Below, piece by piece: positions 14,301 through 22,960 of a DNA stretch of 64,000 nt. Under the pieces are notes generated by a model that was not told where the DNA came from, did not search any database, and saw nothing but the letters and a program-made list of their open reading frames with translations. The stretch covers positions 38,220,241 to 38,284,240 of the forward strand of contig NC_083565.1 of the NCBI RefSeq assembly GCF_019925205.1, written 5' to 3'. The DNA comes from Metopolophium dirhodum (Eukaryota; Arthropoda; Insecta; Hemiptera; Aphididae). The stretch's first letter is position 1. Every line of letters starts with the position of its first letter. The translations under genes were made by a program, and so were the position numbers.

Positions 14301-17300
14301 CACCCTCGGCCATTGGAAGGCGACACTCAGAAACGCATCCAACACGTTTGAACGTCGGGCTACACGCGCCAAGTTTAGAAAGCTGAAGGCGGCCCACAAG
14401 AAACATTATTTCCAAGCCAGGCGGACAGCCTGGCGTGAGTTCGTTACGGAAACGGGGAACAAAGAACCCTGGGGCCCCGTCTTCAAATGGCTGAAAACTG
14501 GCGGCACCAGACCCTCTGAGAGCCTTCCAACAGCCGTTCGCAAAAGCGACTGCACGTTCACCACGTCTCTAAGGGAAACCGGGGAGAGACTGATGGATAC
14601 CCTAGTTCCCAGCGACAGCTACGATAACGAGAGTCCTGAGCAAATAGCGGCCAGGACGGAGACGGGAGTGAGGGTCGGCTACCTCAGTAAATGGCCAGAG
14701 AACCCCGGGCATATCGAACCCTGCAGTGTCGATGAGGTTAAAAGGGCCATATGGCGGGTGGCACCTAAAAAGTCCCCAGGCATGGACGGTATAACGGCCA
14801 ACGTCCTAAGGCAGGCCTGGCTAGCGCTCGCGGGGAACATAACTCACACGTTCAACAACTGCCTTCGAGCAAAAAGGTTCCCGAGCGCATGGAAGACGGC
14901 CAGGCTGGTCGTGATCAGAAAATCACTGGACAAGGACGCGTCCGAGGCCAAGTCATACCGTCCTATTAGTCTCCTCTTAGTACTCTCTAAGGCGCTAGAG
15001 CACGTCATAGTAGAGAGAATCCCACGTGACACAGAAACGCACATGTCGAAAAGACAGTTCGGATTCACTAGGAACCTCTCGGCAACCGAATGCAATCCAA
15101 CACGTAGGTACTCGACTGGTAGAAGGCTAGGGCGGAAAAATACGTCTACGCAATCTTCCTGGACATCTCGGGCGCGTTCGACTGCCTCTGGTGGCTGTAA
15201 CTGGTGATGGACATGGAGGCCGCTGGCTGCAGCGACGACCTCATAGAGCTCACTAAGAGTTTCCTCGATGGTCGCCAAACAGAAATGAAAATTGGCGATC
15301 AAGTCATGCGGAAAACCCTTACCAAGGGGTGCCCGCAGGGCAGCGAGTACGGCCCTGACCTGTGGAAATATGCAGTAAACCCACTCCTGTCAGAGGTGCT
15401 GCCCATAGGTGCTGAACTAGTCGCGGCGAAGCAGCGAAAACTTACCTTCTCAGCAGCTAAGTCGCAAACGCTGTGGTTGAAAGGATCACTTTCCAAACCA
15501 CTGGTCCTCCTTCTTGGGACCGACAGATTAAAGCCAACTAAGTCGGCGAAATACCTCGGTGTGACGTTTGACGAAGGCGCGAAGTTCAGCGACCACCTGG
15601 CGGAAAAAGCGAAAAGTACGAAAGCCCTGTTCGGTCGCCTGCACGGAGTCGCTAAGACCACCTGGGGACTGAAATCTGAAGCACCGCTCCTGATCTACAA
15701 AACAGTATTCATACCGAAAATGAGCTACGTGGCTTCGGTATGGGCCATGGACTGCATGTCCCTGGCGCACCATCGGGGTAGAGCGAACTCCGCCCAGAGG
15801 CTACCGTTGCGGGCGATAACAGGTGCATATAACACGACGTCGACGGTGGCGCTGCTGGTACTAGCGGGGGTACCCCCCCTGCACCTGAAACTAAAGGAAA
15901 TGGCCAAAGCCGAGAAGGACAGGATCCTGGTAAGAAACGCTGCTATGACGGCTGTAGAGGCTGGCCACAACCTGTCAAATTATACGAGTGAAACCATTGA
16001 CCTCTGGCAGCAACGATGGGTCGTCTTGGACAAGGGAAGGTGGACTTATGCCTGGTTCCCTAGCGTCCGACATCGGTTGGAACGCACATGGTGCGTCATG
16101 GATTATTACACGTTGCAACTGATGACGGGCCACGGGGACTTTAACGGCCAACTCTACATGTTCAACATGAGAGGCGACGCAGCTTGCGGTTGCGGGTCTC
16201 CAAACCAGACCGCCGAGCATCTGCTGTTTGAATGGCCACTTGCTGACCAGGAAACAAGCAGACTCGAGCTCACGGTGCGAGCGGCCGATGCGGACTGGCC
16301 GTGTGAGCCCGAGTTCATGACCAGATCCGAGGTCTTGTTCCAGGTGGTGAAACAGTTTGCACACGCAACACTGAGCCGCTCTGAGGAAGGACGAGCCCGT
16401 TAGACGTGACTCGGCGTTAAAGATTCCGACGCGGGGCCTCTGGCAAACAGTAACCAGAGGCCAGAGGGAAGAGGGATACCCCACTAATTCCGCACGGGGC
16501 AAAACCCGTCCGAGTGACATATCAGCGCCACGGGAAGCGACGTGAAAAAATGTTGCGACACACCGGCGGAGGCTACTAAGCGGGGGATATAACGGAAGGG
16601 CTGGACCAAAGCAACCGCGGGCAGGCACCTCGAATTTCATCTGCCCGCGGACCTCCAGTCACATGCCGGTATATTTCCCGCCCAACTCCAGCCGAGAGTC
16701 CACGGGCCCGGCCAACTCGTGAACGAACACGTGCAAGATAGAAGTCCGGCTGGGGGACACACACCGACAAGCATCAAACCCGAGCATTTCGGTACGGACA
16801 CGGCACCCGGCGAAAGAAAACCGTACCACTCAAAAAAGGTCGCACCGCGGCAGCGTAAGAACTGTCCCGGAGCCGATGCTAGTGGGAAAAGAGTCGTTGT
16901 GAGTACTCTGGATAATGGATCCTTCAACCTCATTCCACGGGTCGATGAGGAGAGCCCCAGTGAATACCCGACATTGCTAAACGCCCGAACGGTATCAGTG
17001 CCCATCGAGCTTTGTGGCGTGCGTCCGGCTGACAAGCGCGGGTACCCCGTGTACTCGCGCTCGCCGGCCGCGCACCCACGACTTATGTGGATGGCCTCGC
17101 GGAGACTGTGGGAGTAGCGCCTTAGTAGAAGGGGAGCTATTTGACTGGGTCGAATCCAGCGCTCGCCGACGCGGATCAGCGAGACCCAACGATCTACCTC
17201 GCACGAGAGTAGCCGGCGGGGGACCGTCAGCATGGCGCCAGGGCGCCCTGACGCAACTCGTCGGAGGGATGCGACCGCGTCATCCAAAGGCGTGAAGGAG

Positions 17301-20300
17301 CCGCCCTCGCGAAATATGGCTAAAGGTGTAACAACCCCCGAGGGAATGGTCTTATACTCCCCGTCACACAGATGGTTAAACAATACCTGTCAACTGCAGA
17401 CTGATGAAAAAGTCATCGACACATCAAAATATGATTTACTTCACCTTCACGGATCATGAGTCAGTACGAATAGAAATTCATAGCACTAACTTTTTTGTTA
17501 GTTTCAATACCTGCATTCAAAAATTAAAAATTTTTAATTTGTTACTTAGATATATTGAATTTAAAAATGTTACCTGTTACTTGATTTACCATTTTGATAT
17601 TGAAATAGTATCCATCTTCCCCCTGCCAGAAGATCAAAAGGATATTGTAACGCATCATAAGTCCTGTGAGTTTCAGATACACGTTTCAAATCATTATATT
17701 TACGATGAAGCACAATATCTGTAGATTGTAAATTTTCTCCGACAATGACAACAGCCACTTCGTCAATAGTTGGCGAATTAAACCTCTTTGTGTGTTCATC
17801 GACAGGTGTTTTGTCAGCTCGAATGACAATTTTATGGCTGTCAGATGGCATCTGATCTAATGCTATTTTGAATATGTTTACTAAATTGTTATTCTGATGA
17901 AGAAAAATTTGTAATTCTTGAACAATGGTTCTTTTTGCTGTTGGTTTGTGAGCACAATGCTTATCAACTTCCGCATCTGAATTGTCCATAAAATAAATTT
18001 GTAAAAATTGATGATCTGCATATGGTTGTGGTAACAAAGCCCCCAGTAAGTGATAAATTTGTCCTTGTATCTGTAATTTTTAAAGATGTGTTCTAATACA
18101 AACTTGAATATAAAAATAATAAAAATATTATGGTATATAATACCTTGAAAGTGGGCATGAAATTGTCCTGTAATTTGTGTAGCGATAAACGATGTAATTT
18201 GGAAACAGCTGTTATATTTCTGAATGTTGGCCAAGAAGTGCTTAGAATCTAAATGCATTTCAGAAACTAAAGAACATAAGGGATCTGGTGGTGGGACAAA
18301 TTGTGGCAATTTTACTTTGCCTCCAGCACAACATAATCCAATAGATTCACCACTGTATTTTAAGGCCTTACAATATTTACAAACTATTGTCATTTCCCGC
18401 ATTTTTACCGATTTGTCGGCACAATAATCGTTTACCGGATCATAATGAAATGCAGCTCGTTCCAGAATCAGAGGAGCACTGCGTCTGCGGAATCGCTCAA
18501 TTTCATTATTTCGTGCTTGCTGTTGTTGTGCACGAATTCTAAGTCTATCTATTTCATTGTCACTGACTAAAGCAATATGACTATTTTCTTGATCTGTCTG
18601 GTCATCAGTGCGGTTAGCACGTAAGGTAGCTCTTTGCACATTTGATTGACTGCGACGACCTATGTCAGGTCGTCTTCTTCTCAGGTGTAATTAATGAAAG
18701 TGTGAAAATTTCATGCGCACGTACACGTTGAGAACAAAACACGACCGTGGAGAGTGCCGTATTGAGTAAGCGTGTGCTTAGTGCGATACCGGTTATTATA
18801 TCGGATATATAACAATATATATATATAGGTATAGATATAGATAATATTCATAACAGATAAATATAATGGGTCATAATCGTGTATCGTACATGGCACCCGT
18901 ATCTCGCACATCCCAGTGTGTTGAGTAGTTTCGGAATATATATTGTAATATATTGTAATAATATAGATAAATTGTCGGGTTTTACTTCTCGGAACAATTC
19001 ATACCTACACGCTGTGGACGATAAAACACACACAAAAGAAAAAAAGGTCAGGTTACAGGTAGCTGGAAACCTACCATCGTGGTCGGTCACATGAATATCC
19101 GAAATACACCAAGCAAATAAGCATGTAAATTTAAATTTAATATTAAAAAATTAATTCCGAATATTTTCATACTGACTCACCTTTTTAACCTTCTCTGGAC
19201 TTCCACAAATAATTTAAGACCAAAATGAGCTAAATCGGTCCAGCCGTTCTCGAGTTTTAGCGAGACTTACAAACAGCATTAGATTTTTATTTATATATTT
19301 TAGATAGATATAGATATGTTTCAGTCCTTTTTATATCAAGTATAATAATATTATGTTCGTATAACGTTTATATGATACATATTTAGCTACTACAAAGGTC
19401 CCCATAGTTGATCTGAATCCACTGAACTGTTGCTAATATTTATTGGTTTTAGTGTAGACTAAAAAGCTAGCTAGTACAGAAATGATTTGTAGAATAATAT
19501 TGGATTATATAATTAGATTATATTGAAATACAAAAATAGTACCAAAGTGAAATATATAAAAATATACACTCTTATAGTCAATGATTTCGTTCAGAATGGG
19601 AACCAAGAAGAGTTTCAAACCCAAATAGATGTATTGAGTAAGTTTACATGACTATTTAAAATATATCCTAATATTTAAAAAAAAAATATGCTTAGGTACT
19701 GTGCTTATAGATGATTAAATGGCAAATATAAAACAATATTTAGTAGGCACATAACACAAAGACAAAAACACATTAATCATATAAAAAATAAGCATTAAAG
19801 ATAATATGTAGAGTGCTCTCTAAATTGTTATGATGCAAATTGATACTTTTAGATTGTTTCAATGCAAACTAATACTTACTAACTGTCACATATTTATAAA
19901 AATATAGTATTACATTTTATTATTTGATAATAACTTGATATATTATATAATTATAATTCTGCATCAGAGAATATGGAATTAGTATTCATTATGAGATGGT
20001 GTACAATAAATTGTATTCTTACTGTATAATTTCTAAGTAAAAAAACGACCACACGAACTAGCAATCGTAGAAGGAGAAATTATGAAGGTAGCGGGTATTG
20101 GGTGTTGCATGGGGAACCAGTTTTCGTAGGTGTGCAACGAGATGTCTCGCTGAACAGAGTATAGTTAATGATAGTGTGCAGTTTTCTTCCTATACGTGGT
20201 GTGATTAGTGCGATACGTAGATATTCGATAAATCCCTCTATATTATTATTATTAAAATATTACACATCATCATAATAATATTACAAGCACCGCTAGTCTG

Positions 20301-22331
20301 TTATATTAATTTCTGTTGTTGTATTATTTACATACACTTTTATAAAACGATTAAGCAGTGAAGGATAATATATTATGTATTTATGTTTTATGTTATATTA
20401 GAGGAGAAAGGGGATAATGGTGAACTTATTGATTGTAAGTTCTTTTTGTAAATGATTTATAATAATAATTATAATTTAATGTTTAATTCCTTTATAATTC
20501 ATGTATATTAATTACTGCGTATAATGCAGTTATCTATGCAAATATAAAATTTAGCATTTATAAAGTAATAATAAACACTTGCTTGAACCTAATTAAAATT
20601 GTTTCAGATCCACTGATAATGTTTCTTATTTATTATTCACCTGAGAGTAAATTAGGAGGTAATTATTAAACTGGTAACTAAACAGTTAAACATAAATCTC
20701 ACTCGTAAAAAAAATATGCATGATTAATTTATTATAAATTATAATATAATATACTCTAAGACTATGAATTGGTAGGTACTATAAATTATATACAACTAAA
20801 ATTTAAAAAAATTTAATCTGATTAAACTGTTCTTTTTATATTATTTTCAAAGACCATTTTAAAGCAACATCAGCGTTTTGTACAACATACAGCATAGGCC
20901 CGTTGACCTACGTTTGGTAAGTACTAGAAAGAAATATTTTAGTTTTAGTTCTTAAGAATAAATTATGTATTTCTGTATTAAATAGACCAGATTGATGTTC
21001 AAATTTAAACATAAGTAGTGCAAAGAAGGTAAATATTACATTAATAATATAAACTACCTACCAAATATTAACAAAGATGTTGATAAATATTTAGCTTAAG
21101 TTCAATTTGATTACGTATTGTAATATTAATTATTATATACTGTATGTAATGGGAAGATCTGACAGATAAAATAACTTTTGTTCTAATCAATATTTTTTTT
21201 TTTTTTTAATATAATAATATAATTTATAAACACTTGCATATAATTAATATATAAGTAAAAAATTTGATTAATTTTTTTGGAAAAAAAGTTCATTGTTATA
21301 ATAAAAAAAAATTTTGAAATAAATTTCTATAAATCAAGTAGGTAAATACATTATTTTTTACAATTTTTTTAAATAACAATATTTTTTTTTTTAATAAATT
21401 AATCTTTATTTGTTAGATCTTTCTGTTACACCTTGTATATTTATAATTTATGTACAGATTTTTGAAAGTTGTTCCAATGAGGTTTGAACAATTTTTGGAA
21501 CCTCATTTTCTATGATTAGACCCATGTATATTTATTTAATTTTTGTTGTGATTTATAGCACCTTGTAAGTTAAATATTTATTATATTATTAAATAAAATA
21601 CATGTAAATCTCTTATTAATATTTATGGGTAATATTTTGTAGAAAAAACATAATTATTAAGTTTATTCAAATTTATAGTATATCTAATATAATAAACAAA
21701 ATATAAATTCATTCTGAAATTCTAAAAAAATTCTAATGAAAATATTAAGGGTACATTTAATTGTTTAAAAATTTCATATTTTTACTAAAAAAACATTTTA
21801 TTAGACTGAACAATTCTCAATTCTTAACTACCTATTAAATTTAATTACGTATTTTCTTTAATCAAAAAAATTAATAATTTCTAACCTAGTTATAATACAT
21901 ACAACTCATACGTAGTATAGTAGGTACCTCATTTACAGGGTGTCCAATGATGATAAACCCATAAGCTGTAGAGGGGGACTCGTCGCACGGACAAAACCGG
22001 TTTTTTATTAAAAATGATTAAAAATAACAAGATTAATGAAAATAAAATGTTAACAGTCAAAATTCTTCAATATTCTCAAAAATAAAAATAATAAATAAAT
22101 AAAAAAAGAAAACATGTGTTGTCCTTGTCTCTTTGAGTCTAATAAAAAAAAAACAGATACTAAAGGTAAATCCTCACGACACCCTGCATATATACGCAAA
22201 TAAACTATTAATCGCTACTATATTATTATAATATAATTAAAAAATAAATTAAATCAACTGTTATTTTTTTTTTAGGTAAACATACAACTCCATATGAATT
22301 TTGTACTAATTTAGTTATATTGACATGTTAA
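2231..22331 (+). CDS. Gene A: microexon secreted protein, bicycle-like effector candidate
   Basis: Predicted spliced gene: exons 2231-2321, 3137-3163, 4790-4828, 5471-5509, 7052-7090, 10938-10988, 19578-19637, 20402-20434, 20608-20658, 20853-20916 and 22276-22331. Introns 1 to 9 all fall after codon base 1. All have AG acceptors and GT donors, mostly gtaagt-like, and each exon matches a counterpart in gene B. Exon 1 encodes a signal peptide; exon 2 is only 27 nt; exon 10 holds FCTTYS. The frame is open from the ATG through exon 10. Exon 10 is then 64 nt against 57 in B, so the junction codon is TGG followed at once by TAA, giving about 165 aa and bypassing the Cys-containing exon 11 frame. 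Exon 5 has lost the donor used in B (GA where GT is expected, near 7112); an earlier gt at 7091 keeps phase. Signal peptide and same-phase microexons fit aphid bicycle-type salivary effectors, but family membership is inferred from structure. The copy may be a young pseudogene. Confidence 0.6.
3137..3163 (+). CDS. Gene A exon 2, 27-nt microexon
   Basis: Bounded by 'tatttag' and 'gtaagtaatt'. It reads FELVVKCY in the +2 entry phase and leaves one base. Two homologous 27-nt exons in gene B (30556-30582 and 31114-31140) keep the length, splice sites and the VK core, which supports a real exon. Confidence 0.65.
4790..5509 (+). CDS. Gene A exons 3 and 4 with intron
   Basis: Exon 3 (4790-4828) reads QMFEKGLIKGKF, matching QMFENGLIVGTR in gene B. 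Exon 4 (5471-5509) reads EVDQFQTIMTRF. Each is 39 nt, begins with two bases completing a codon and ends with one base. Exon 3 has acceptor 'ttttatag' and donor gtacgt; exon 4 has acceptor 'ttttcatag' and donor gtaagt. The QMFE start of exon 3 is the best conserved peptide between the two genes. Confidence 0.65.
7052..7090 (+). CDS. Gene A exon 5, donor uncertain
   Basis: Reads KKYEIETVNDEI after the two completing bases, ending at G|gtaaca to keep phase. By alignment with the 54-nt gene B exon, the ancestral donor would lie near 7112, but the sequence there is 'gaagtatac', with GA instead of GT. The shorter exon is thus probably a shifted splice site. Confidence 0.5.
7892..8257 (-). pseudogene. 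MULE-like transposase C-terminal fragment
   Basis: An open frame of 121 codons with the pattern LWAEPPSNEPRTTYGPESYH, then FYNPHPPIYKFIEVL and YLKMQS. It resembles the C-terminal region of MULE-type transposase-derived proteins common in aphid genomes (a WAE..S..RTTN..ESFH..F pattern, then HPNIF.F). Recognition is from memory of the motif, not a search. The piece lacks the catalytic transposase core and is far shorter than such proteins, so it is most likely a relic in gene A intron 5. An exon of an unrelated minus-strand gene cannot be excluded. Confidence 0.4.
8880..9392 (+). pseudogene. Jockey-clade reverse transcriptase relic
   Basis: Broken frames read, in order, EEAWELIK, NLPNAALKHLKPLTIVRLKN (RT finger region), then VLFGNSRKAPS, and from about 9215 YLCVSVDKALRLNQHVKTCV followed by RANRARAALYPI, the thumb segment of Jockey-type non-LTR elements. 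The catalytic region between the fingers and thumb is deleted, and frameshifts and stops separate the pieces. The element may begin as early as about 8650; its 3' end is lost at the CCTAA run at 9393. Confidence 0.6.
9393..9418. repeat. Short (CCTAA)n run
   Basis: About five units of CCTAA, the complement of the insect telomere repeat TTAGG, lie between the Jockey relic and a possible LTR. Too short to be a telomere; probably an interstitial repeat or repair scar. Confidence 0.7.
9420..9684 (+). mobile_element. Possible solo LTR
   Basis: About 265 bases beginning TGTATCCACTG and ending ACCACTACA (TG...CA, with TGTA/TACA termini), GC-rich at the start, with a TATA-like 'cttatatggc' near 9450 and 'aaataaag' near 9591 that could be a polyadenylation signal. 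No second LTR, clear primer site or target duplication was found, so it may be a solo LTR or another promoter-bearing repeat. Confidence 0.35.
10938..10988 (+). CDS. Gene A exon 6
   Basis: Reads IQFENDEALDSFEKEF between acceptor 'tttatag' and donor gtaggt. The gene B counterpart has the same length (51 nt) and ends in NEF followed by T. This is the last exon before the Helitron-bearing intron. Confidence 0.65.
12073..13260 (-). pseudogene. Helitron helicase (Pif1-like), lacking Walker A
   Basis: Minus-strand frames give, in order, VSSNEAIWRIF, then ALKLPLKMQ, LIIWDECTM (Walker B), LLSGDFRQTLPVIPR (motif III), LQLTTNMR, LAFAMTINKSQFQSL (motif V, G changed to F) and YVACSRVGKP (motif VI). An in-frame TAA after SRVGKP (12133-12135) precedes a further SLFIYAP...NIIY tail ending near 12073. 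Between WRIF and ALKLPL the segment that normally carries the nucleotide-binding GGTGKT loop is absent, by an internal deletion I judge to be several hundred codons. The helicase cannot be functional. Confidence 0.8.
13262..13974 (-). pseudogene. Helitron Rep domain with HUH motif
   Basis: From 13939 down the frame reads RLLRSEEYIHLRDAI, LPATYIGSPRQMHEYAQDAM and GCPDLFVTFTCNPQW (Helitron-like N domain), then VEWQKHSLPHAHILV, which holds the HUH metal-binding motif (H-A-H). A different frame continues VDKIRPDEIDSIISAEI through GPCGVLNYNPPCMVDGKCSK, then an in-frame stop and YPRDQIAETITGNDGYPLY. This is typical Helitron Rep order with at least one frameshift and one stop. The upstream start of the domain (YVKIETER) abuts the R1-like insertion. 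Confidence 0.8.
13961..13974. repeat. 14-bp target-site duplication, left
   Basis: ATACCTGTCAACTG occurs here and again at 17383-17396, flanking the R1-like element. Removing the element and one copy rejoins the Helitron frame (...SAVD / YVKIETE...). Confidence 0.85.
13975..15207 (+). pseudogene. Endonuclease end and RT fingers of R1-like element
   Basis: The frame is open from the insertion point: DLTSSDHALICF at about 14002-14037 is the C-terminal SDH motif of the APE endonuclease. Then follow the linker and RT segments KKSPGMDGITANVL, AKSYRPISLLLVLSKALEHV and RQFGFTRNLSATE. After about 15090 the frame is wrong: the expected motif A (YVYAIFLDISGAFDCLWW) is encoded at 15139-15194 in another frame, so a frameshift lies between about 15090 and 15138. 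The first ATG, at 14098, is not a biological start, because the coding sequence enters open from upstream. Confidence 0.8.
15204..16403 (+). pseudogene. RT palm/thumb and C-terminus of R1-like element, YADD deleted
   Basis: After motif A the reading resumes with DLIELTKSFLDGRQTEMKIG and RT motif B (GCPQGSEYGPDLW), then GAELVA joined directly to AKQRKLTFSAAKSQTLWLKG at about 15426. The segment that normally carries the catalytic YADD is missing without breaking the frame. The thumb (KYLGVTFDEG) and the C-terminal ACGCGSPNQTAEHLLFEWP follow; the last expected Cys of the C-C-H-C motif is W (TGG). The ATG at 15204 is internal to the original ORF. Confidence 0.8.
16404..17382 (+). other. 3' non-coding region of the R1-like element
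   Basis: GC-rich sequence following the RT stop codon at 16401-16403, up to the 14-bp duplication. Open frames on both strands are compositional and match no domain. The element ends 'gatggttaaaca', with no poly(A) run. Confidence 0.65.
17383..17396. repeat. 14-bp target-site duplication, right
   Basis: Second copy of ATACCTGTCAACTG, matching 13961-13974 exactly. The minus-strand Helitron reading just outside it is LFHQSAVD. Confidence 0.85.
17397..18639 (-). pseudogene. Helitron N-terminal region with two short introns
   Basis: On the minus strand: CKYCKALKYSGESIGLCC (Cys-rich N-terminus), KVKLPQFVPPPDPL and NIQKYNSCFQITSF, then MPTFK up to a donor. Intron 18071-18143 (73 nt, gt...acag) follows; the frame then resumes IQGQIYHLLGALLPQP and runs through HKIVIRADKTP, FNSPTIDEVAVVIVGE and ETHRTYDALQYP. 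A 1-nt shift follows, then IFWQGEDGYYFNIKMVNQVT. A second intron, 17511-17573 (63 nt, gtaaca...tgcag), precedes ETNKKVSAMNFYSY, a stop, and MIREGEVNHILM. The introns interrupt otherwise standard Helitron sequence at clean splice sites. Confidence 0.75.
19578..19637 (+). CDS. Gene A exon 7
   Basis: Sixty bases reading NDFVQNGNQEEFQTQIDVL, against GDFVRKEDRESFQDKINQI in gene B. Acceptor 'cttatag', donor gtaagt, phases as for the other internal exons. Confidence 0.65.
20402..20658 (+). CDS. Gene A exons 8 and 9 with intron
   Basis: Exon 8 (20402-20434, 33 nt) reads EKGDNGELID; exon 9 (20608-20658, 51 nt) reads PLIMFLIYYSPESKLG. In gene B exon 9 the third residue is Cys (PLCTFTRNYSP); A has Ile, so a Cys..Tyr pair present in B is lost here. 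Splice sites: 'tattag'/gtaagt and 'tttcag'/gtaatt. Confidence 0.6.
20853..20916 (+). CDS. Gene A exon 10, carries a 7-nt length difference
   Basis: Reads HFKATSAFCTTYSIGPLTYV and leaves two bases instead of one before gtaagtact. The gene B exon has the same start (HFRSESEFCITYS) and the same donor but is 7 nt shorter after the TYS motif. The excess shifts exon 11 so that TAA follows the junction codon. Confidence 0.6.
21936..22196. mobile_element. Small TIR element (MITE) in gene A intron 10
   Basis: Ends are inverted: CAGGGTGTCCAATGATG on the left and, reversed, CAGGGTGTCGTGAGG on the right. Flanks are TA and CA, so a TA duplication is possible but imperfect. It lacks coding capacity and ends 80 bases before exon 11. 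Confidence 0.5.
22276..22331 (+). CDS. Gene A exon 11, terminal, probably out of frame
   Basis: In the phase used by gene B this reads KHTTPYEFCTNLVILTC then TAA at 22329-22331. It keeps two Cys that gene B has lost, yet joined to exon 10 as it stands it is read out of frame. Acceptor is a T-rich tract followed by ttag. About 16 bases downstream the sequence 'aaataaataatattattata' is identical in gene B. Confidence 0.55.
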
Positions 22332-22960
22332 ACTAATAAATAAATAATATTATTATATAACTTAATTACATAAGAGTAATCTAAATGCAGTTATTATGAT
22401 ACTAAATATAAAATAGAGAATATAATGTAAAATGGATTTTTTTTTGTCAAAAAAATAAACTTAAATAAACAAGAAGATGTCATAAGTTTCAGGATTGACT
22501 TAAATCATATCATTTTCCTGTTGATGTGACAAAAATAGGGCAACATAGGTATAGTTTTTGAAACAAAATTAATTTCCCCTTTGCATATCAATAACAGCAT
22601 GTTGTAAGACACTAAATAATTAATATATCTTGGTTTTGGGCTGGGCCTATATTATTGAGTTTATGCGTCGCTATCAACCACCAGTTGTTTCTTATAATTG
22701 ATGATGTTATTATACATGAGAATATTAATAAACGTTAAGAAGTATATTCCCAGCACGAGTGTATTAGGATGTTTTAAATTAAATGCAATCATTTTTTTTC
22801 TATATAGAAATTAACATTCCATTTAAACTTAGATCATAAAATTCATAAAAACACATCGGCATAACGCAACAATAATCAGCTACCATTGAGTAAGCTCCTA
22901 ATTTTGGGTAAATATGAATTAGACCCTCGAATTGGCTCTTTAAAAATGCATATTAATTGA
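22332..22960 (+). other. Gene A 3' flank / probable 3' UTR
   Basis: Similar to 40499-41250 after gene B, and in part to 41960-42100: the 'aaataaataatattattata' start (with AATAAA-type signals close to the stop), a poly-T tract with TTG.C/AAAAAA, and a block ending 'gtttttgaaacaaaattaat'. Conservation suggests transcript end plus flanking DNA duplicated with the gene. Confidence 0.45.

Larger units (their letters stand above)
13975..17382 (+). mobile_element. R1-clade-like non-LTR retrotransposon, 5'-truncated
   Basis: A 3.4 kb GC-rich insert flanked by perfect 14-bp duplications of Helitron sequence. It starts inside an apurinic-type endonuclease domain, continues into a reverse transcriptase and a CCHC-like motif, and ends with about 980 bases of non-coding sequence and no poly(A). 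A 14-bp duplication and absence of a poly(A) tail are reminiscent of R1-group elements. Its base composition stands out sharply from the AT-rich host. It is inactive: 5' truncation, a frameshift and loss of catalytic residues. Confidence 0.8.
11792..19304 (-). mobile_element. Helitron, degenerate, with nested retrotransposon
   Basis: Read on the minus strand the element starts TC (19304-19303) and ends CTAG (11795-11792). The host bases on the plus strand are A at 11791 and T at 19305, the A|T target expected for Helitrons. A GC-rich imperfect hairpin (CCC-GC / GC-GGG) lies just inside the CTAG end. Inside are a Rep (HUH) region and a Pif1-type helicase (separate entries), cut by an R1-like element at 13975-17382. 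The element sits in intron 6 of gene A and accounts for most of its length relative to gene B. Confidence 0.85.

Noticed and set aside
14036..17383. Several long minus-strand and alternative-frame ORFs across the R1-like element (for example 15975-16640 and 16637-17383)
   Set aside because: They are antisense or off-frame to the reverse transcriptase or lie in its GC-rich 3' region; no domain is visible and GC-rich DNA naturally has few stops.
21400..21460. Possible extra exon in gene A intron 10 after 'ttgttag'
   Set aside because: The donor-like gtacag leaves the wrong phase, gene B has no counterpart, and the block 'gttacaccttgtata' recurs near 57725 as a repeat.
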